In this document: piece by piece, positions 1 to 8,840 of the stretch
Layout: every line of letters starts with the position of its first letter
Numbering within the stretch: the stretch's first letter is position 1
Source: Elioraea tepida
Lineage (GTDB): Bacteria; Pseudomonadota; Alphaproteobacteria; Acetobacterales; Acetobacteraceae
Length of the DNA: 64,000 nt
Direction: 5' to 3'
Assembly: GCF_019203965.1 (NCBI RefSeq)
Contig: NZ_CP076448.1
Coordinates: forward strand, 1-64,000
The notes under the pieces: generated by a model
Told to the model about the DNA's origin: nothing
Seen by the model: only the letters and a program-made list of their open reading frames with translations
Database searches by the model: none
Made by a program: the position numbers and the translations under genes

Positions 1-1188
1 GTGCCGCGCACGCCGCCCGTGTGGCTGCTCGTGCTGATGACGGCGATCGGGCCGTTCAGGATGCAGATCGTGGCACCGGCCATCCCCGGCCTCACGGCCG
101 CCCTCGGTGCAGCTCCGGCGGAGGCGCAGCTGACGCTGACCGTCTATCTCGGCGGTGTCGCGGCAGGCCAGCGCCTGCATGGCCCTCTGTCCGACCGCTT
201 CGGGCGTCGTCCGGTCGCGATCGTCGGGCTGGCCGTGTTCCTCGCAGCCTCAGCGGCCGGTGCCGTCAGCGGCTCGATCGGACGCCTCGTCGCCTGGCGT
301 GGTGCACAGGCGCTCGGCGCCTGTTCGGGCATGGTGCTCGCCCGCGCGATCATCCGCGACTGCCACCCGCGCGACCAGGCTGCGAGCGTGATGGCCTACG
401 TGTTCATGGGCATGACGGTCGCGCCGATGCTCGCCCCCCTCGTCGGCGCCCTGCTCGACGAACGATTCGGCTGGTGCGCCCTGATGGCGCTGCCGGCGGT
501 GGCCGGGCTCGCACCTCTTGCCGCCGTTCTCTTGTGCCTTCCCGAGACGCTGCCGCGCGAGGCGAAGGCCGCGCAGGGCGGCTTCGGCTCAGTCGCTTCG
601 GCGAGCCTCGGCCTCCTCTGCACTCCGGCCTTCCTTGTCTATGCCGGCTGCTTCGCCGCCTCCTCCGCGGTGTTCTTCGCCTTCATTGGCGGCGCGCCCT
701 TCGTGGTCGTCACCGGGCTCGGCCTGCCGCCGACGGCGTACGCGCTCGGCTTCATGCTTCTCTCCGCGGCCTACGCCACCGGCAATGTCGTCACCGCACG
801 TCTCGCCCGTCGCCTCGGCACGCTCAGGCTGCTCGCGGCCGGAACGGCGCTGACCTTCCTCGCCGCCGCGCTCGCTCTCGCGCTCGTCCTCTTCCGTCCG
901 CCGGGTCTGCCCAAGCTGTTCGTCCCGGCGATGCTGATGGCGCTCGGCAACGGGGTGGCGCAGGCGAATGCGATGGCCGCTGCCGTCAGCGTCCGCCCCC
1001 AGGCCGCAGGGGCCGCCTCGGGTCTTTCGGGCGCGATCCAGATGTCCGCCGGAGCGGTGGCGACCGTGACCGTGGCCGCGCTCGAAACGGGCTCTGGTGT
1101 GGCGACGGCGGCGCTGATGCTCGCCGCGGCGACCCTCTGCCAGGCGATCCTGGTGCTCGGGCGTCGACTCGCTACGGACGAAATCTGA
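1..1188 (+). CDS. Bcr/CflA-type MFS drug exporter
   Basis: Predicted proton-driven exporter of the major facilitator superfamily in the inner membrane, closest in pattern to the Bcr/CflA group (drug:H+ antiport). The 395 residues are almost wholly hydrophobic with about 12 membrane spans. The loop between spans 2 and 3 carries MFS motif A, GPLSDRFGRRP, at residues 61-71. The N-terminus lines up with the family start, so the GTG at base 1 may be the true start, although the window edge hides anything upstream. The first span reads FRMQIVAPAIPG; in this group an Asp is usual where Gln is seen here, so the motif is altered. It converges on yqgE. Substrate unknown. Confidence 0.8.
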   Translation: MPRTPPVWLLVLMTAIGPFRMQIVAPAIPGLTAALGAAPAEAQLTLTVYLGGVAAGQRLHGPLSDRFGRRPVAIVGLAVFLAASAAGAVSGSIGRLVAWRGAQALGACSGMVLARAIIRDCHPRDQAASVMAYVFMGMTVAPMLAPLVGALLDERFGWCALMALPAVAGLAPLAAVLLCLPETLPREAKAAQGGFGSVASASLGLLCTPAFLVYAGCFAASSAVFFAFIGGAPFVVVTGLGLPPTAYALGFMLLSAAYATGNVVTARLARRLGTLRLLAAGTALTFLAAALALALVLFRPPGLPKLFVPAMLMALGNGVAQANAMAAAVSVRPQAAGAASGLSGAIQMSAGAVATVTVAALETGSGVATAALMLAAATLCQAILVLGRRLATDEI

Positions 1189-1200
1189 GCGGCTGTGGGT

Positions 1201-1794
1201 TCAGGCCCTGCCGGCCGCGCCGGAGAGCAGAAGCGGATCGACCTTCAGCGAGGCCAGCGCACCGCGCCACATCGCCCCAAGATCGTCGGCGAACACGAAG
1301 TCCTCCTCGGCCGGAACCGAGAGCCAGGCGTTCTGCAGGATCTCGGCATCGAGCTGGCCCGGGCCCCAGCCGGCATAGCCAAGGGCGAGGATGCCCTGCC
1401 GCGGGCCTTCGCCACGCGCGATCGCCTTCAGCACGTCGATCGAGGAGGTGAGGGCGAACCTGTCGTCGATTAGGAGCGAGCCCTCCTGCACCCAATCGGC
1501 CGTGTGCAGGACGAAGCCCTTCGCCGTCTCGACCGGCCCGCCCGCATGTATGCGGATCCGCCGCAGCGGCGGCCAGGGTTCGACCTTGAGCTGCTCGAGC
1601 AGCGAGTCGAACGAAAGGCCGGCGAAGGGGCGATTGATCACGAGTCCCATCGCGCTTTCAGCCGTGTGCGCGACCATGAACACCACCGTTTGCGCGAACC
1701 TCGGGTCGCGCAGCGACGGCATCGCGACCAGGAGCTGTCCGGTCAGATAGCCTTCCCCGCCATCGTTCTGGGCGGCCGTGCTGTGCTTGGCCAT
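1201..1794 (-). CDS. yqgE: YqgE/AlgH family protein (UPF0301)
   Basis: A 197-residue cytoplasmic protein of the YqgE/AlgH family. Its biochemical role is not settled. The diagnostic N-terminal block (GYLTGQLLVAMPSLRDPRF, residues 15-33) is followed by GLVINRPF, the HAGGPV segment and the GYAGWGPGQL motif near residue 145, all in family order and at full family length. The gene is alone on this strand, converging with the MFS gene, and about 230 bases separate it from the divergent peroxiredoxin gene. I see no riboswitch or clear promoter in that gap. Confidence 0.9.
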   Translation of the reverse strand: MAKHSTAAQNDGGEGYLTGQLLVAMPSLRDPRFAQTVVFMVAHTAESAMGLVINRPFAGLSFDSLLEQLKVEPWPPLRRIRIHAGGPVETAKGFVLHTADWVQEGSLLIDDRFALTSSIDVLKAIARGEGPRQGILALGYAGWGPGQLDAEILQNAWLSVPAEEDFVFADDLGAMWRGALASLKVDPLLLSGAAGRA

Positions 1795-2025
1795 AGCGGA
1801 GATGTTGGCGTCTCCCGTCCCGAGGACAAGACCGGGCGGGAGGGAGGATGACCGGTCGGTCCCGCGTGCGCCGCCCCGGCACCCACCTGCAGCGCGGCCG
1901 TGCCCTCCGTGCGGGAGACCGTCGACTGACCGAGGCGGCGGGTCAGCGCCTCCCCCTGGCGTTTCCTCGCCGCCGCGCTATACCCGTGCCGCGCGAGGAC
2001 GCGCGTGCCAGGGGAGAGGCGAGAG

Positions 2026-2508
2026 ATGACGATCAAGGTGGGCGACACAATCCCGGCCATGAAGCTGATGCAGGCCACTGCCGAGGGCCCGCGCGAGGTT
2101 GACACCGGCGAGCTCTTCGCCGGCAAGACGGTCGTTCTCTTCGCCGTTCCCGGCGCCTTCACGCCCACCTGCAGTGCCCAGCACCTGCCGTCCTTCCTCA
2201 AGAACTACGACGCGCTGAAGGCCAAGGGCGTCGATCTGATCGTCTGTGTGGCGGTCAACGACGTATTCGTGATGGGCGCCTGGGCCAAGGACCAGGGCGT
2301 GGGCGACAAGATTGTCATGCTCGCCGACGGGTCAGGAGCCTTCACCAAGGCACTCGGGCTCGAGCTCGACCTTGTCGCGCGTGGCCTCGGCGTGCGCAGC
2401 CAGCGCTACGCGATGGTCGTGAAGGACCGCAAGGTGACCCATCTCGCCGTCGAAGCGCCGGGCGGGTTCGAGGTGAGCAAGGCCGAGGCGGTTCTCGCCG
2501 CCCTCTGA
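2026..2508 (+). CDS. Prx5-type peroxiredoxin
   Basis: Thiol peroxidase of the Prx5 (type II) group, which reduces H2O2 and organic peroxides in the cytoplasm. The active-site block PGAFTPTC puts the peroxidatic cysteine at C49, with the helper Thr at 46 and Pro at 42; a second Cys is at C74. The mature length of 160 residues is normal for the group. I chose ATG 2026 because a purine-rich GGGGAGAGG site lies just upstream; a GTG at 2005 would add seven residues without support. The reducing partner (glutaredoxin or thioredoxin) is not encoded nearby. Confidence 0.92.
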   Translation: MTIKVGDTIPAMKLMQATAEGPREVDTGELFAGKTVVLFAVPGAFTPTCSAQHLPSFLKNYDALKAKGVDLIVCVAVNDVFVMGAWAKDQGVGDKIVMLADGSGAFTKALGLELDLVARGLGVRSQRYAMVVKDRKVTHLAVEAPGGFEVSKAEAVLAAL

Positions 2509-2663
2509 GCCTTCTGGCACTGCGGCTGGAGGCGTTGCGACGCCGTCCGCTCCGGTGTCGAGCGCCGACGCCACCCGCGAGAGGGCGGTGCAGATCGCCG
2601 CCGTTCGACGCGGCGCGGGGCACGGCGGTGATCCGGCGTGCCGGCGGTTCCCTGCGGCGGCGG

Positions 2664-3611
2664 TCATCCCTCGTTGAGGCCGTAGCCCGGATAGGGGTGC
2701 ACGGCCGGCCAGTGCCGGGCAATCTCGATCCTGCGGCAGATCCACACGCCCGGGCGGGCCATCATGTGGTCGAGCAGCCGCGCGAGCCCTGCTGCCCGCG
2801 CGGGGTGCCCGATCAGCCGCGGGTGCAGGCCGACCGACATCATCTTCGGCGTCTTCGCTCCCTCCTCCCAGAGCATGTCGAAGGCATCGCGCACGAAGTA
2901 GAACCACTGCTCCGAGGTAACCAGCGGGCCCACGAACTTCGCGTCGTTGTTGGTCAGCGAATACGGGATGACAAGGTGGCCCTTGCCGTCCACCGTCACC
3001 CAGAAGGGGAGTTCGTCCCCGTAATAGTCGCTGTCGTAGAGAAAGCCGCCATGTTCGACCAGCAGGCGGCGGGTGTTCTCCGACGGGCCGTAGCGGCAGT
3101 ACCACCCCTCGGGCCGAGCGCCGAGGGTTCGTTCGAAAGAGGCAACGGCACGTGCGATCTGCTCCCGCTCCTCGGCCTCCGATAACTCGAAATGCTTGAT
3201 CCAGCGCCAGCCATGGCTGCAGACATCGAAGCCGCTTTTGCGTATGGCGGCAGCGGCCTCTGGGTTGCGCTCGAGGGCCAGCGCACAGGCGAAGACCGTG
3301 AGCGGCAGGTTCCGCTCCTGGAACAGACGCATCAGCCGCCAGAACCCCACACGGCTGCCGTATTCGAACATCCCCTCAGCCGCGAGGTCGCGCCCTGATC
3401 GCACCTGCGCGAGCCCGTGCGCCTCGGTCAGCCCCGTCTCGGTGAAGCCCTCTCCGTCCTGCACCGAGGGCTCGGAGCCTTCCTCGACGTTCATCACGAA
3501 GTTCACCGCGAGCCGCGCACCGCCGGGCCAGCGGGGGTCCGGCGGCGACCGCCCGTAGCCGACGAAGTCGCGTCGCACCTGGTAGGGCACGGCGGAAGTC
3601 TCGACCGTCAA
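2664..3611 (-). CDS. puuE: PuuE-type allantoinase / polysaccharide deacetylase family
   Basis: Cofactor-independent allantoinase of the polysaccharide-deacetylase fold, which opens the allantoin ring to allantoate in purine breakdown. Support: the N-terminal RRDFVGYGRSPPDPRWPGGA block, the NVEEGSEPSV segment, EYGSRVGFWRL, and the C-terminal GLHPRLIGHPAR motif, all in PuuE order over 315 residues. The start is uncertain: TTG 3611 has no visible ribosome site and GTG 3590 (just before PYQVRRDF) is an alternative. The ABC importer genes lie just upstream on the same strand, 120 bases away, so a shared role in ureide uptake is possible but not shown. A second purine gene, puuD, lies 45 kb away in this window. 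Confidence 0.85.
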   Translation of the reverse strand: MTVETSAVPYQVRRDFVGYGRSPPDPRWPGGARLAVNFVMNVEEGSEPSVQDGEGFTETGLTEAHGLAQVRSGRDLAAEGMFEYGSRVGFWRLMRLFQERNLPLTVFACALALERNPEAAAAIRKSGFDVCSHGWRWIKHFELSEAEEREQIARAVASFERTLGARPEGWYCRYGPSENTRRLLVEHGGFLYDSDYYGDELPFWVTVDGKGHLVIPYSLTNNDAKFVGPLVTSEQWFYFVRDAFDMLWEEGAKTPKMMSVGLHPRLIGHPARAAGLARLLDHMMARPGVWICRRIEIARHWPAVHPYPGYGLNEG

Positions 3612-3657
3612 GAAAAGGGGAGCATCGCTGGGGAGCGTACCGCGCCCACCTCACCTT

Positions 3658-3837
3658 GGCAGCCGCGATCACGGCCGAAGAACGTCGAAGACGCGAGCGG
3701 CGACGCGAACATCGCGGGCAGGGCCACGCCCTCAGCCCCGCATCCGGCGCGTCAGGCCAACGAGCCACTCCATCACCACCATCAGAACGATGGCAACCGC
3801 GATCAGCACGCCCGAGACGGCGGCGACGCGAACATCG
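3658..3837. repeat. Partial duplication of the 3' part of the ABC permease gene
   Basis: Two related blocks: 3658-3714, lying beyond the permease stop codon, and 3790-3837, inside the permease gene. They share a 17-base exact match (3698-3714 and 3821-3837, exactly 123 bases apart) plus an adjoining block of about 14 bases with one mismatch. Between these two matches the copies differ in length by about 11 bases. It looks like an old short duplication of gene end sequence into the intergenic region. Confidence 0.6.
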
Positions 3838-4553
3838 AGCGTGCTCTCCATCATGCCCCAGATGCGGATCGGGAGCATGTCGGTTCGCGCCGAAGAGAGG
3901 AACAGAGAGACCGGGACGTTGTCGACCGAAGCCATGAAGGCCAGGAATGTTCCGGCAGCGATCCCAGGGGCGATCAGCGGCAGGGTGACGCGTCGGAACG
4001 AGTAGAGCCTACCTGCCCCGAGGCTCGCCGAGGCGTCGAGCAGGGCGGGGTCGAGCTGCGTGAGGGAGGCGCCGACAGTGCGCAGCACGAAGGGAACAAT
4101 CACAATCAGGTGCCCGGCGATGAGGAGCTCGAGCGAGGGGCGGAACCCGAGCAGCGTGAAGTAGACGAGCGCAGCGAGGCCGAAGGCGAGACCGGGCAGG
4201 ACGAGCGGCGACATGAAGAAGCCGTCGAGCGCCCGCCCCGCCGCCGGAGCGAGGCGTGCGAGCCCGAGCGCAGCGAGCGTCCCCAGCACGCAGGCAAGCA
4301 GGGCCGACAGTGCCGCGACCTCGAGCGTGTTCGACGCGGCACGATGGATCTGGCTCGACCGAACCGGGTCGAGCAGAAGCTCGTACCATTGCAGGGAGAA
4401 GCCCGTCGGCGGGAAGCGGATCGAACGGCCTTCCGTCAAGCTCGTCGCAAGCACGATCAGCACAGGCCCGACGAGGATGACGAGCGCAAGAGACGCAAGC
4501 CCGCCGATGACGAGCGTGTAGGCGAGTTCGCCGATCGATCTGCGCCTAGCCAC
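3732..4553 (-). CDS. ABC importer permease, PotC-like
   Basis: Inner-membrane permease of a binding-protein-dependent ABC importer (BPD_transp_1 fold), the PotC-like second permease of polyamine/iron-type systems. It has about six spans and the EAA loop near DASASLGAGRLYSFRRVTLPL, which docks on the ATPase. I place the start at GTG 4553, which overlaps the stop of the upstream permease (GTGGCTAG); ATG 4583 is possible and would add ten residues. The C-terminal coding region is partly repeated just beyond the stop (see the repeat entry). It is the last gene of the ATPase-binding protein-permease-permease order. Confidence 0.85.
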   Translation of the reverse strand: MARRRSIGELAYTLVIGGLASLALVILVGPVLIVLATSLTEGRSIRFPPTGFSLQWYELLLDPVRSSQIHRAASNTLEVAALSALLACVLGTLAALGLARLAPAAGRALDGFFMSPLVLPGLAFGLAALVYFTLLGFRPSLELLIAGHLIVIVPFVLRTVGASLTQLDPALLDASASLGAGRLYSFRRVTLPLIAPGIAAGTFLAFMASVDNVPVSLFLSSARTDMLPIRIWGMMESTLDVRVAAVSGVLIAVAIVLMVVMEWLVGLTRRMRG

Positions 4554-5433
4554 CGATACGCCCCGCCGCAACCCGCCCCACAAGCGCGATCACCGCGATC
4601 ACTGCCATCACGGACACCATGAGCATCACGGCCGCCGTCGCGGCGAACGGCCAGTCAGACACCACCATCGCCTGCTGCCAGACGAGCGCGGGAAGATAGA
4701 CGAGCCGCCCGCCGCCGATCACCGACTGCGAGATGAACGCCGTCGTCGAGGAGGCGAAGACAAGCAGGCACCCGGCCGAGATCCCCGGCAGGCTCAATGG
4801 GAGAATCACCGTGAACAACGTCCGCCACGGCGAGGCGCCGAGCGAGGCGGAGGCATCGATGACGTTCGGGTCAATGCGCGAAATGACCGCCAGCAGTGGC
4901 AGCATTAGAAGCGGCATCTCGATCTGCGTGAGCGCGATGACGAGCCCAAGCTCAGTCTGCAACAGCCGCAACGGCTCGCTCGCGAGGCCGAGGCCGAGAA
5001 CGAGCGCGTTCACCACACCTTCCCGCCCGAGAATGACGATCCAGGCAAAGGTGCGCACCACCACCGACGTCAGGAGCGGCAGCACGACGATGAAGAGGAG
5101 CATGCGCTGCCAGAACGGCGGAGCAGTGCGCCAGACGAGGGCGAGGGGAAGGCCGAGCAGGACCGTCGCCGCGACCGTTTTCGCACCGAGAAGCAGCGTA
5201 TCCGCCACCACCTTCCAGTGGAACGGATCGCCCAGGAAACGCTCCCACTGCCTCAGGCCAAGCGTGGTCATGCGCTCGTCGGCGTAGAAGCTGACCGCGA
5301 GCAGCATCAGAAGCGGCGCGGCGAAGAAGGCGAGATAGGCGGCGCCGAGCGGAAGCGTGAGCGCCCAAGGGCCGATGTCGCGGCGGAGAGGGGCCGCGCC
5401 GGCAGCGACCGGCGCGGCGACGGCGATGCTCAC
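4546..5433 (-). CDS. ABC importer permease, PotB-like
   Basis: First permease of the same importer, 295 residues, PotB-like. The N-terminus (residues 20-45) has the conserved LPLGAAYLAFFAAPLLMLL first span, and the EAA docking loop is DASASLGASPWRTLFTVILPL. Six membrane spans are visible. Its start overlaps the stop of the binding-protein gene by four bases (ATGA), and its stop overlaps the start of the next permease, so the three are translationally coupled. Substrate class (polyamine, ferric ion or other small cation) cannot be read from the permease. Confidence 0.87.
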   Translation of the reverse strand: MSIAVAAPVAAGAAPLRRDIGPWALTLPLGAAYLAFFAAPLLMLLAVSFYADERMTTLGLRQWERFLGDPFHWKVVADTLLLGAKTVAATVLLGLPLALVWRTAPPFWQRMLLFIVVLPLLTSVVVRTFAWIVILGREGVVNALVLGLGLASEPLRLLQTELGLVIALTQIEMPLLMLPLLAVISRIDPNVIDASASLGASPWRTLFTVILPLSLPGISAGCLLVFASSTTAFISQSVIGGGRLVYLPALVWQQAMVVSDWPFAATAAVMLMVSVMAVIAVIALVGRVAAGRIGG

Positions 5434-6458
5434 CGCGCCATCTCGCGGTTGAAGCGCTGGATCCAGTCAGACCGAAGTGGGTTGATTTTGCTCCAGTCAT
5501 GGGAGACGAAATTGGCCATCTCGTCGAGGCTGCGCATGGGCATGTCGGCGCCGAGCGGAACGGCCTGGTTGACCGGGATGAAGTTGAAGGGCGGCTTCGA
5601 CAGGGCCTCCTGCACACCGGCGGAGACCACCGTGTCGATGTAGCGGTAGGCGTTCGCCGCCTCGCGCGTTCCCTTCACGAGGTGCATGGTGGTGAGGAAC
5701 GCGGGCGCGCCGGTCTCGGGAATGGCGAAGGCGATGTCAACGCCGCGCTCCTTCAGTGTCTGGACGTTCTGCGTGTTGGTGTACATCACGTCGCACTGCC
5801 CCTGCTGGAACAGCCCGGGCATGGCAGCCGGAGCGCCGACGGCAGCGATTCGCGGCAGCACCTTCTTGAGCTCGACGAAGGCGGGTTCGACATTCGTCTC
5901 CGACCCGCCGAACACCTTCGCGATCTCGATCAGGCTCACGGTTCCGAAGGTGGTCTGGAAGCCGGTGATGCCGAGGCGCGAGACGAATGGCTCACGAAAC
6001 AGATCGGCCCAGCCCTTCGGCGCGGGCAGCTTGCGCGGATTGTAGGCGATGCCGACGACCTGAACGCTCACCCCAATGCCCCACTGGTCGATCATGCGTT
6101 CCGGAACCTGCGCGCGATTCGGGATCTGCCGCGCGTCGAACGGCTCGCACAACCCGCGCTCGATCGCGGTGATTCTCGGGCCCGGGTCGAGAACGAACAC
6201 GTCGAAGGGTGGGGCGCCGCGCGCGGCCTGCACCTTGTTCACCTGGTCGACCGCGAAGAGTGGCTCCATCGCGAGATCAACATTGTGGGCGCGCTTCAGG
6301 GCCGGAACGACATGGGTCCGGAACGCCTCGTCCCAAGCGCCAGGATAGATGGCGGCGGTGACGCTGCCGCGTGCCCGGGCGGGAGTCGCGATGGACGCGG
6401 CGGCGAGGCCGCCGAGTGAGAGCAGGGCCGCGCGGCGGCCGAGGCTGAGGCGTGGCAT
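5430..6458 (-). CDS. ABC importer periplasmic binding protein, PotD/AfuA-like
   Basis: Extracellular solute-binding protein of the importer, 342 residues. The N-terminus carries a twin-arginine-like signal (SLGRRAALLSLGGLAAASIA, then cleavage near ARARG). The mature part has the family segments AIYPGAWDEAF, FDVFVLDPGP, GIAYNPRKLPAPKGWADLF and a C-terminal region ending in an MRSLDEMANFVSHDW-type helix. PotD-type and iron-type proteins look alike at this level, so the ligand is undecided. A role with the neighbouring puuE gene would be inference from position only. Confidence 0.86.
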   Translation of the reverse strand: MPRLSLGRRAALLSLGGLAAASIATPARARGSVTAAIYPGAWDEAFRTHVVPALKRAHNVDLAMEPLFAVDQVNKVQAARGAPPFDVFVLDPGPRITAIERGLCEPFDARQIPNRAQVPERMIDQWGIGVSVQVVGIAYNPRKLPAPKGWADLFREPFVSRLGITGFQTTFGTVSLIEIAKVFGGSETNVEPAFVELKKVLPRIAAVGAPAAMPGLFQQGQCDVMYTNTQNVQTLKERGVDIAFAIPETGAPAFLTTMHLVKGTREAANAYRYIDTVVSAGVQEALSKPPFNFIPVNQAVPLGADMPMRSLDEMANFVSHDWSKINPLRSDWIQRFNREMAR

Positions 6459-6460
6459 GG

Positions 6461-7561
6461 TCAGTCCTCCACGGTGTCTGGGAAGGGGAAGAGAGCGGGG
6501 CGGGCATCCTCGGCGAGGCGGCAGAAGCCCCTCGGGCCATGATCGGGGATCGCCCCGCGGCGGGTCTCGGTGAGCCGGAGCGTGGTTCCGTCAGAGGTCG
6601 TCGCCTCGCGGATCGTCTGCCCGCCGAGCGGTACGGCAAGGCCGAGCGTGACCGGAAAACGCCCCTCACCCGGACCATCCGCGAGCATGAGATGCTCCGG
6701 GCGGACCGACAGCAGCACGCGCTGGCCGGCGCCGACGCCGCAGGCATCGAGCGTGACCTCGGCGCCGGCGTCGAGCCTGACCGTGACGCGGCCAGCCACA
6801 ACCGCCTTCACCGTGCCGGCGAGGCGGTTGGCCGTGCCGATGAAGCCCGCGACGAACAGGGTGGCGGGCGTGTCGTAGACCGCGACCGGCGAGCCAAGCT
6901 GTTCGATCCGGCCGCGGCGCATCACCGCGATCCGATCGGCGACGCTCATTGCCTCGTCCTGGTCATGCGTGACGAGGATCGCGGTCAGCCCGAGGCTGCG
7001 CTGCAGACGCTTGATCTCGATCTGCATGTCGAGGCGCAAGGAGCGGTCGAGCGCAGCGAAGGGCTCGTCGAGCAGAAGGATCCGGGGATCGATCGCAAGC
7101 GCGCGCGCAAGCGCCACGCGCTGCTGCTGCCCGCCGGAGAGATGTGCCGGCCGCCGGTCTCGCAGCGGGCCGAGCTGGACGAGCTCGAGCAGTTCCGCCA
7201 CGCGCTTCGTCACCGCCTCACCGCGCTGGCCGCGGGCGCGCAGGCCGTAGGCGACGTTCTCGGCGACGGTCATGTGCGGAAAGAGGGCGTAGTTCTGGAA
7301 CACGATGCCGACATTGCGCCGGTTCGGCGGCAGAGCGTCGACGCGCTCGCCATCGATCATCACCGCGCCTGACGCCTGCCGCACGAAGCCCGCGACGGTG
7401 CGCAAGAGCGTGGTCTTACCGCATCCGGAGGGGCCGAGGAGAGCGACCACCTCTCCAGGCTCAACCGAGAGAGAAACGCCCGCGAGCGCAACGAAACTAC
7501 CGTAGCGGACGATCAGGTCCTCGACGTCGAGTGTATGGCCGCGACGGATCGAGCCGGGCAT
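6461..7561 (-). CDS. ABC importer ATPase, PotA-like
   Basis: ATP-hydrolysing subunit of the importer, 366 residues. Walker A GPSGCGKTT is at residues 43-51, the Q-loop glutamine at 89, signature LSGGQQQR at 141-148, Walker B ILLLDEP at 161-167, and the switch His in VTHDQDEAMS. The C-terminal third is a TOBE-type regulatory domain (VRPEHLML). ATG 7561 is chosen because the domain begins right after it; the open frame continues upstream to 8077 but is not protein-like there. It heads the operon; the stop is two bases before the binding-protein start. The 286 bases upstream, to 7847, hold no gene I can support. Confidence 0.9.
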   Translation of the reverse strand: MPGSIRRGHTLDVEDLIVRYGSFVALAGVSLSVEPGEVVALLGPSGCGKTTLLRTVAGFVRQASGAVMIDGERVDALPPNRRNVGIVFQNYALFPHMTVAENVAYGLRARGQRGEAVTKRVAELLELVQLGPLRDRRPAHLSGGQQQRVALARALAIDPRILLLDEPFAALDRSLRLDMQIEIKRLQRSLGLTAILVTHDQDEAMSVADRIAVMRRGRIEQLGSPVAVYDTPATLFVAGFIGTANRLAGTVKAVVAGRVTVRLDAGAEVTLDACGVGAGQRVLLSVRPEHLMLADGPGEGRFPVTLGLAVPLGGQTIREATTSDGTTLRLTETRRGAIPDHGPRGFCRLAEDARPALFPFPDTVED

Positions 7562-7847
7562 TCGGACTGGCCTGGGTGCAGAGAGGTGGGTCACGGCCCG
7601 ACGGGGAAGCAAGCTGCGTGCCAGTCGGAGCGCGACGGGGCGGGCGAGGCGCGGTGACGAGGTCTGCCCAGGAAAAGGGCAGAGAGAGAGGCGGGCTGCC
7701 CCCAGGCTGCGCACGGACGCTGCCGGGAGGATCCGTGCCAACATGGCAGAACGTCCTCCCGCGACCGTTCCGCCGCCGCCCGCGTGCGGCACACCTGCAT
7801 GGGCGATCGTCCTCGACAGCGCAGCGGAAGCAGGCCAGACTGTTCCG

Positions 7848-8840
7848 ATGACGGATGGTTCCCCGAGCGTCGATGCCGGCGAGGCGATGCGCGCGCGACA
7901 CGGGCGGCTTGACGCCCTTCTCGCCGAACGGCTCGACCATCTTCTTCCCACGCTCGCCGCCGAGCAGAAGAGGACGCGCCTTGCCTGGGGCGGCGGCCTC
8001 GCCGTTGCCGTCCTGGTCATGCTTCTCGCGCTCGCGGCGGAGGCCATGGAGGTCGCCGCCTTCGGCTTCGTCGCCATCCTGTTGGCCGGGAGCGGGCTTC
8101 ACCACCACGCAGGCGTGTTCTGAACCCATGTGCGCGCGGCCGTCACTCCGATCGTATGCGAGGCGATCGGCGAGATGACATCGGACAGCGGGGCCGGCCA
8201 CGAGGTGCTTGGCCGGCTGCGCAGCTTGCCGATCGTCGCCGCCTTCGCCCATCACACGCTTGATGACGTGTTCGCCGGCACGCATGACGGCACCGGCTTC
8301 ATCCTCGCCGAGATCAGGCTGTTCAACCGCACGACGCGCATGACCGGGTCGGGGCCGAACCGCAGGCCTTCGACGCGTGAGAGCACGGTCTTCAAGGGGC
8401 TTCTGTTCCTGATCGAGACACCGGAGAAGATCCCGGTGCGGATCCTCCTGCGCGGGCCGCGGATCCCGTGGTTCGCCGCGTGGCGTCTTCCTGCCCCGAC
8501 TCTCGGCAAGCTCGGCTTCGTGCGCGTTCCGGTGCCTGACGCCGCCTTCTCGCGCCACCTCTCGCTCTGGGCGGAGGATGGCGAGGCGGCATTGCGTGTG
8601 ATCGGCCCCGACCTCGCGGCCACGCTCGCCCGGCTTGCGGCGACCGCGCGCTGGCGCCGCCTTGATGCCGGGTTCTCGGGGACGCGGTTCCTCCTGCTCC
8701 TGCCGAAGGGCGGCAACAGCTTCGCCATCGGCGGGCTGTTCCGCCCGCTCTCTCGGCTCGGCGACGAGGCGCACCGCCTGCTCGAGGAGGTGATGGTGGT
8801 GCACCGGCTGATCGATGTTCTGAAGGGGAAGGCGGGTTAG
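7848..8840 (+). pseudogene. DUF3137-family membrane protein broken by an in-frame TGA
   Basis: Read as one frame, this is a DUF3137-type protein: a soluble N-terminus with LDALLAERLDHLLP, two close membrane spans (around 7980-8100), then the DUF3137 domain with GFILAEIRLFNRTTR, STVFKGLLFLIETP and a C-terminal GGLFRPLS block. A TGA at 8121-8123 cuts the frame right after the second span, and the same frame resumes at once with THVRAAVTPIV and runs to TAG 8840. TGG to TGA is a single change. Either the gene is dead, or the base is an error, or two fragments are made (the second from GTG 8130). Function of DUF3137 is unknown. The stop overlaps the rnhA stop on the other strand. Confidence 0.7.

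Noticed and set aside
7562-8077. Upstream extension of the importer ATPase on the minus strand
   Set aside because: The ATPase domain begins right after ATG 7561; the extension is Arg/Ser/Pro-rich shadow sequence over the DUF3137 gene.
8121-8123. TGA as a selenocysteine codon in the DUF3137 gene
   Set aside because: No stem-loop of the SECIS kind is apparent after it, no selenium genes are nearby, and the expected residue is more simply Trp.
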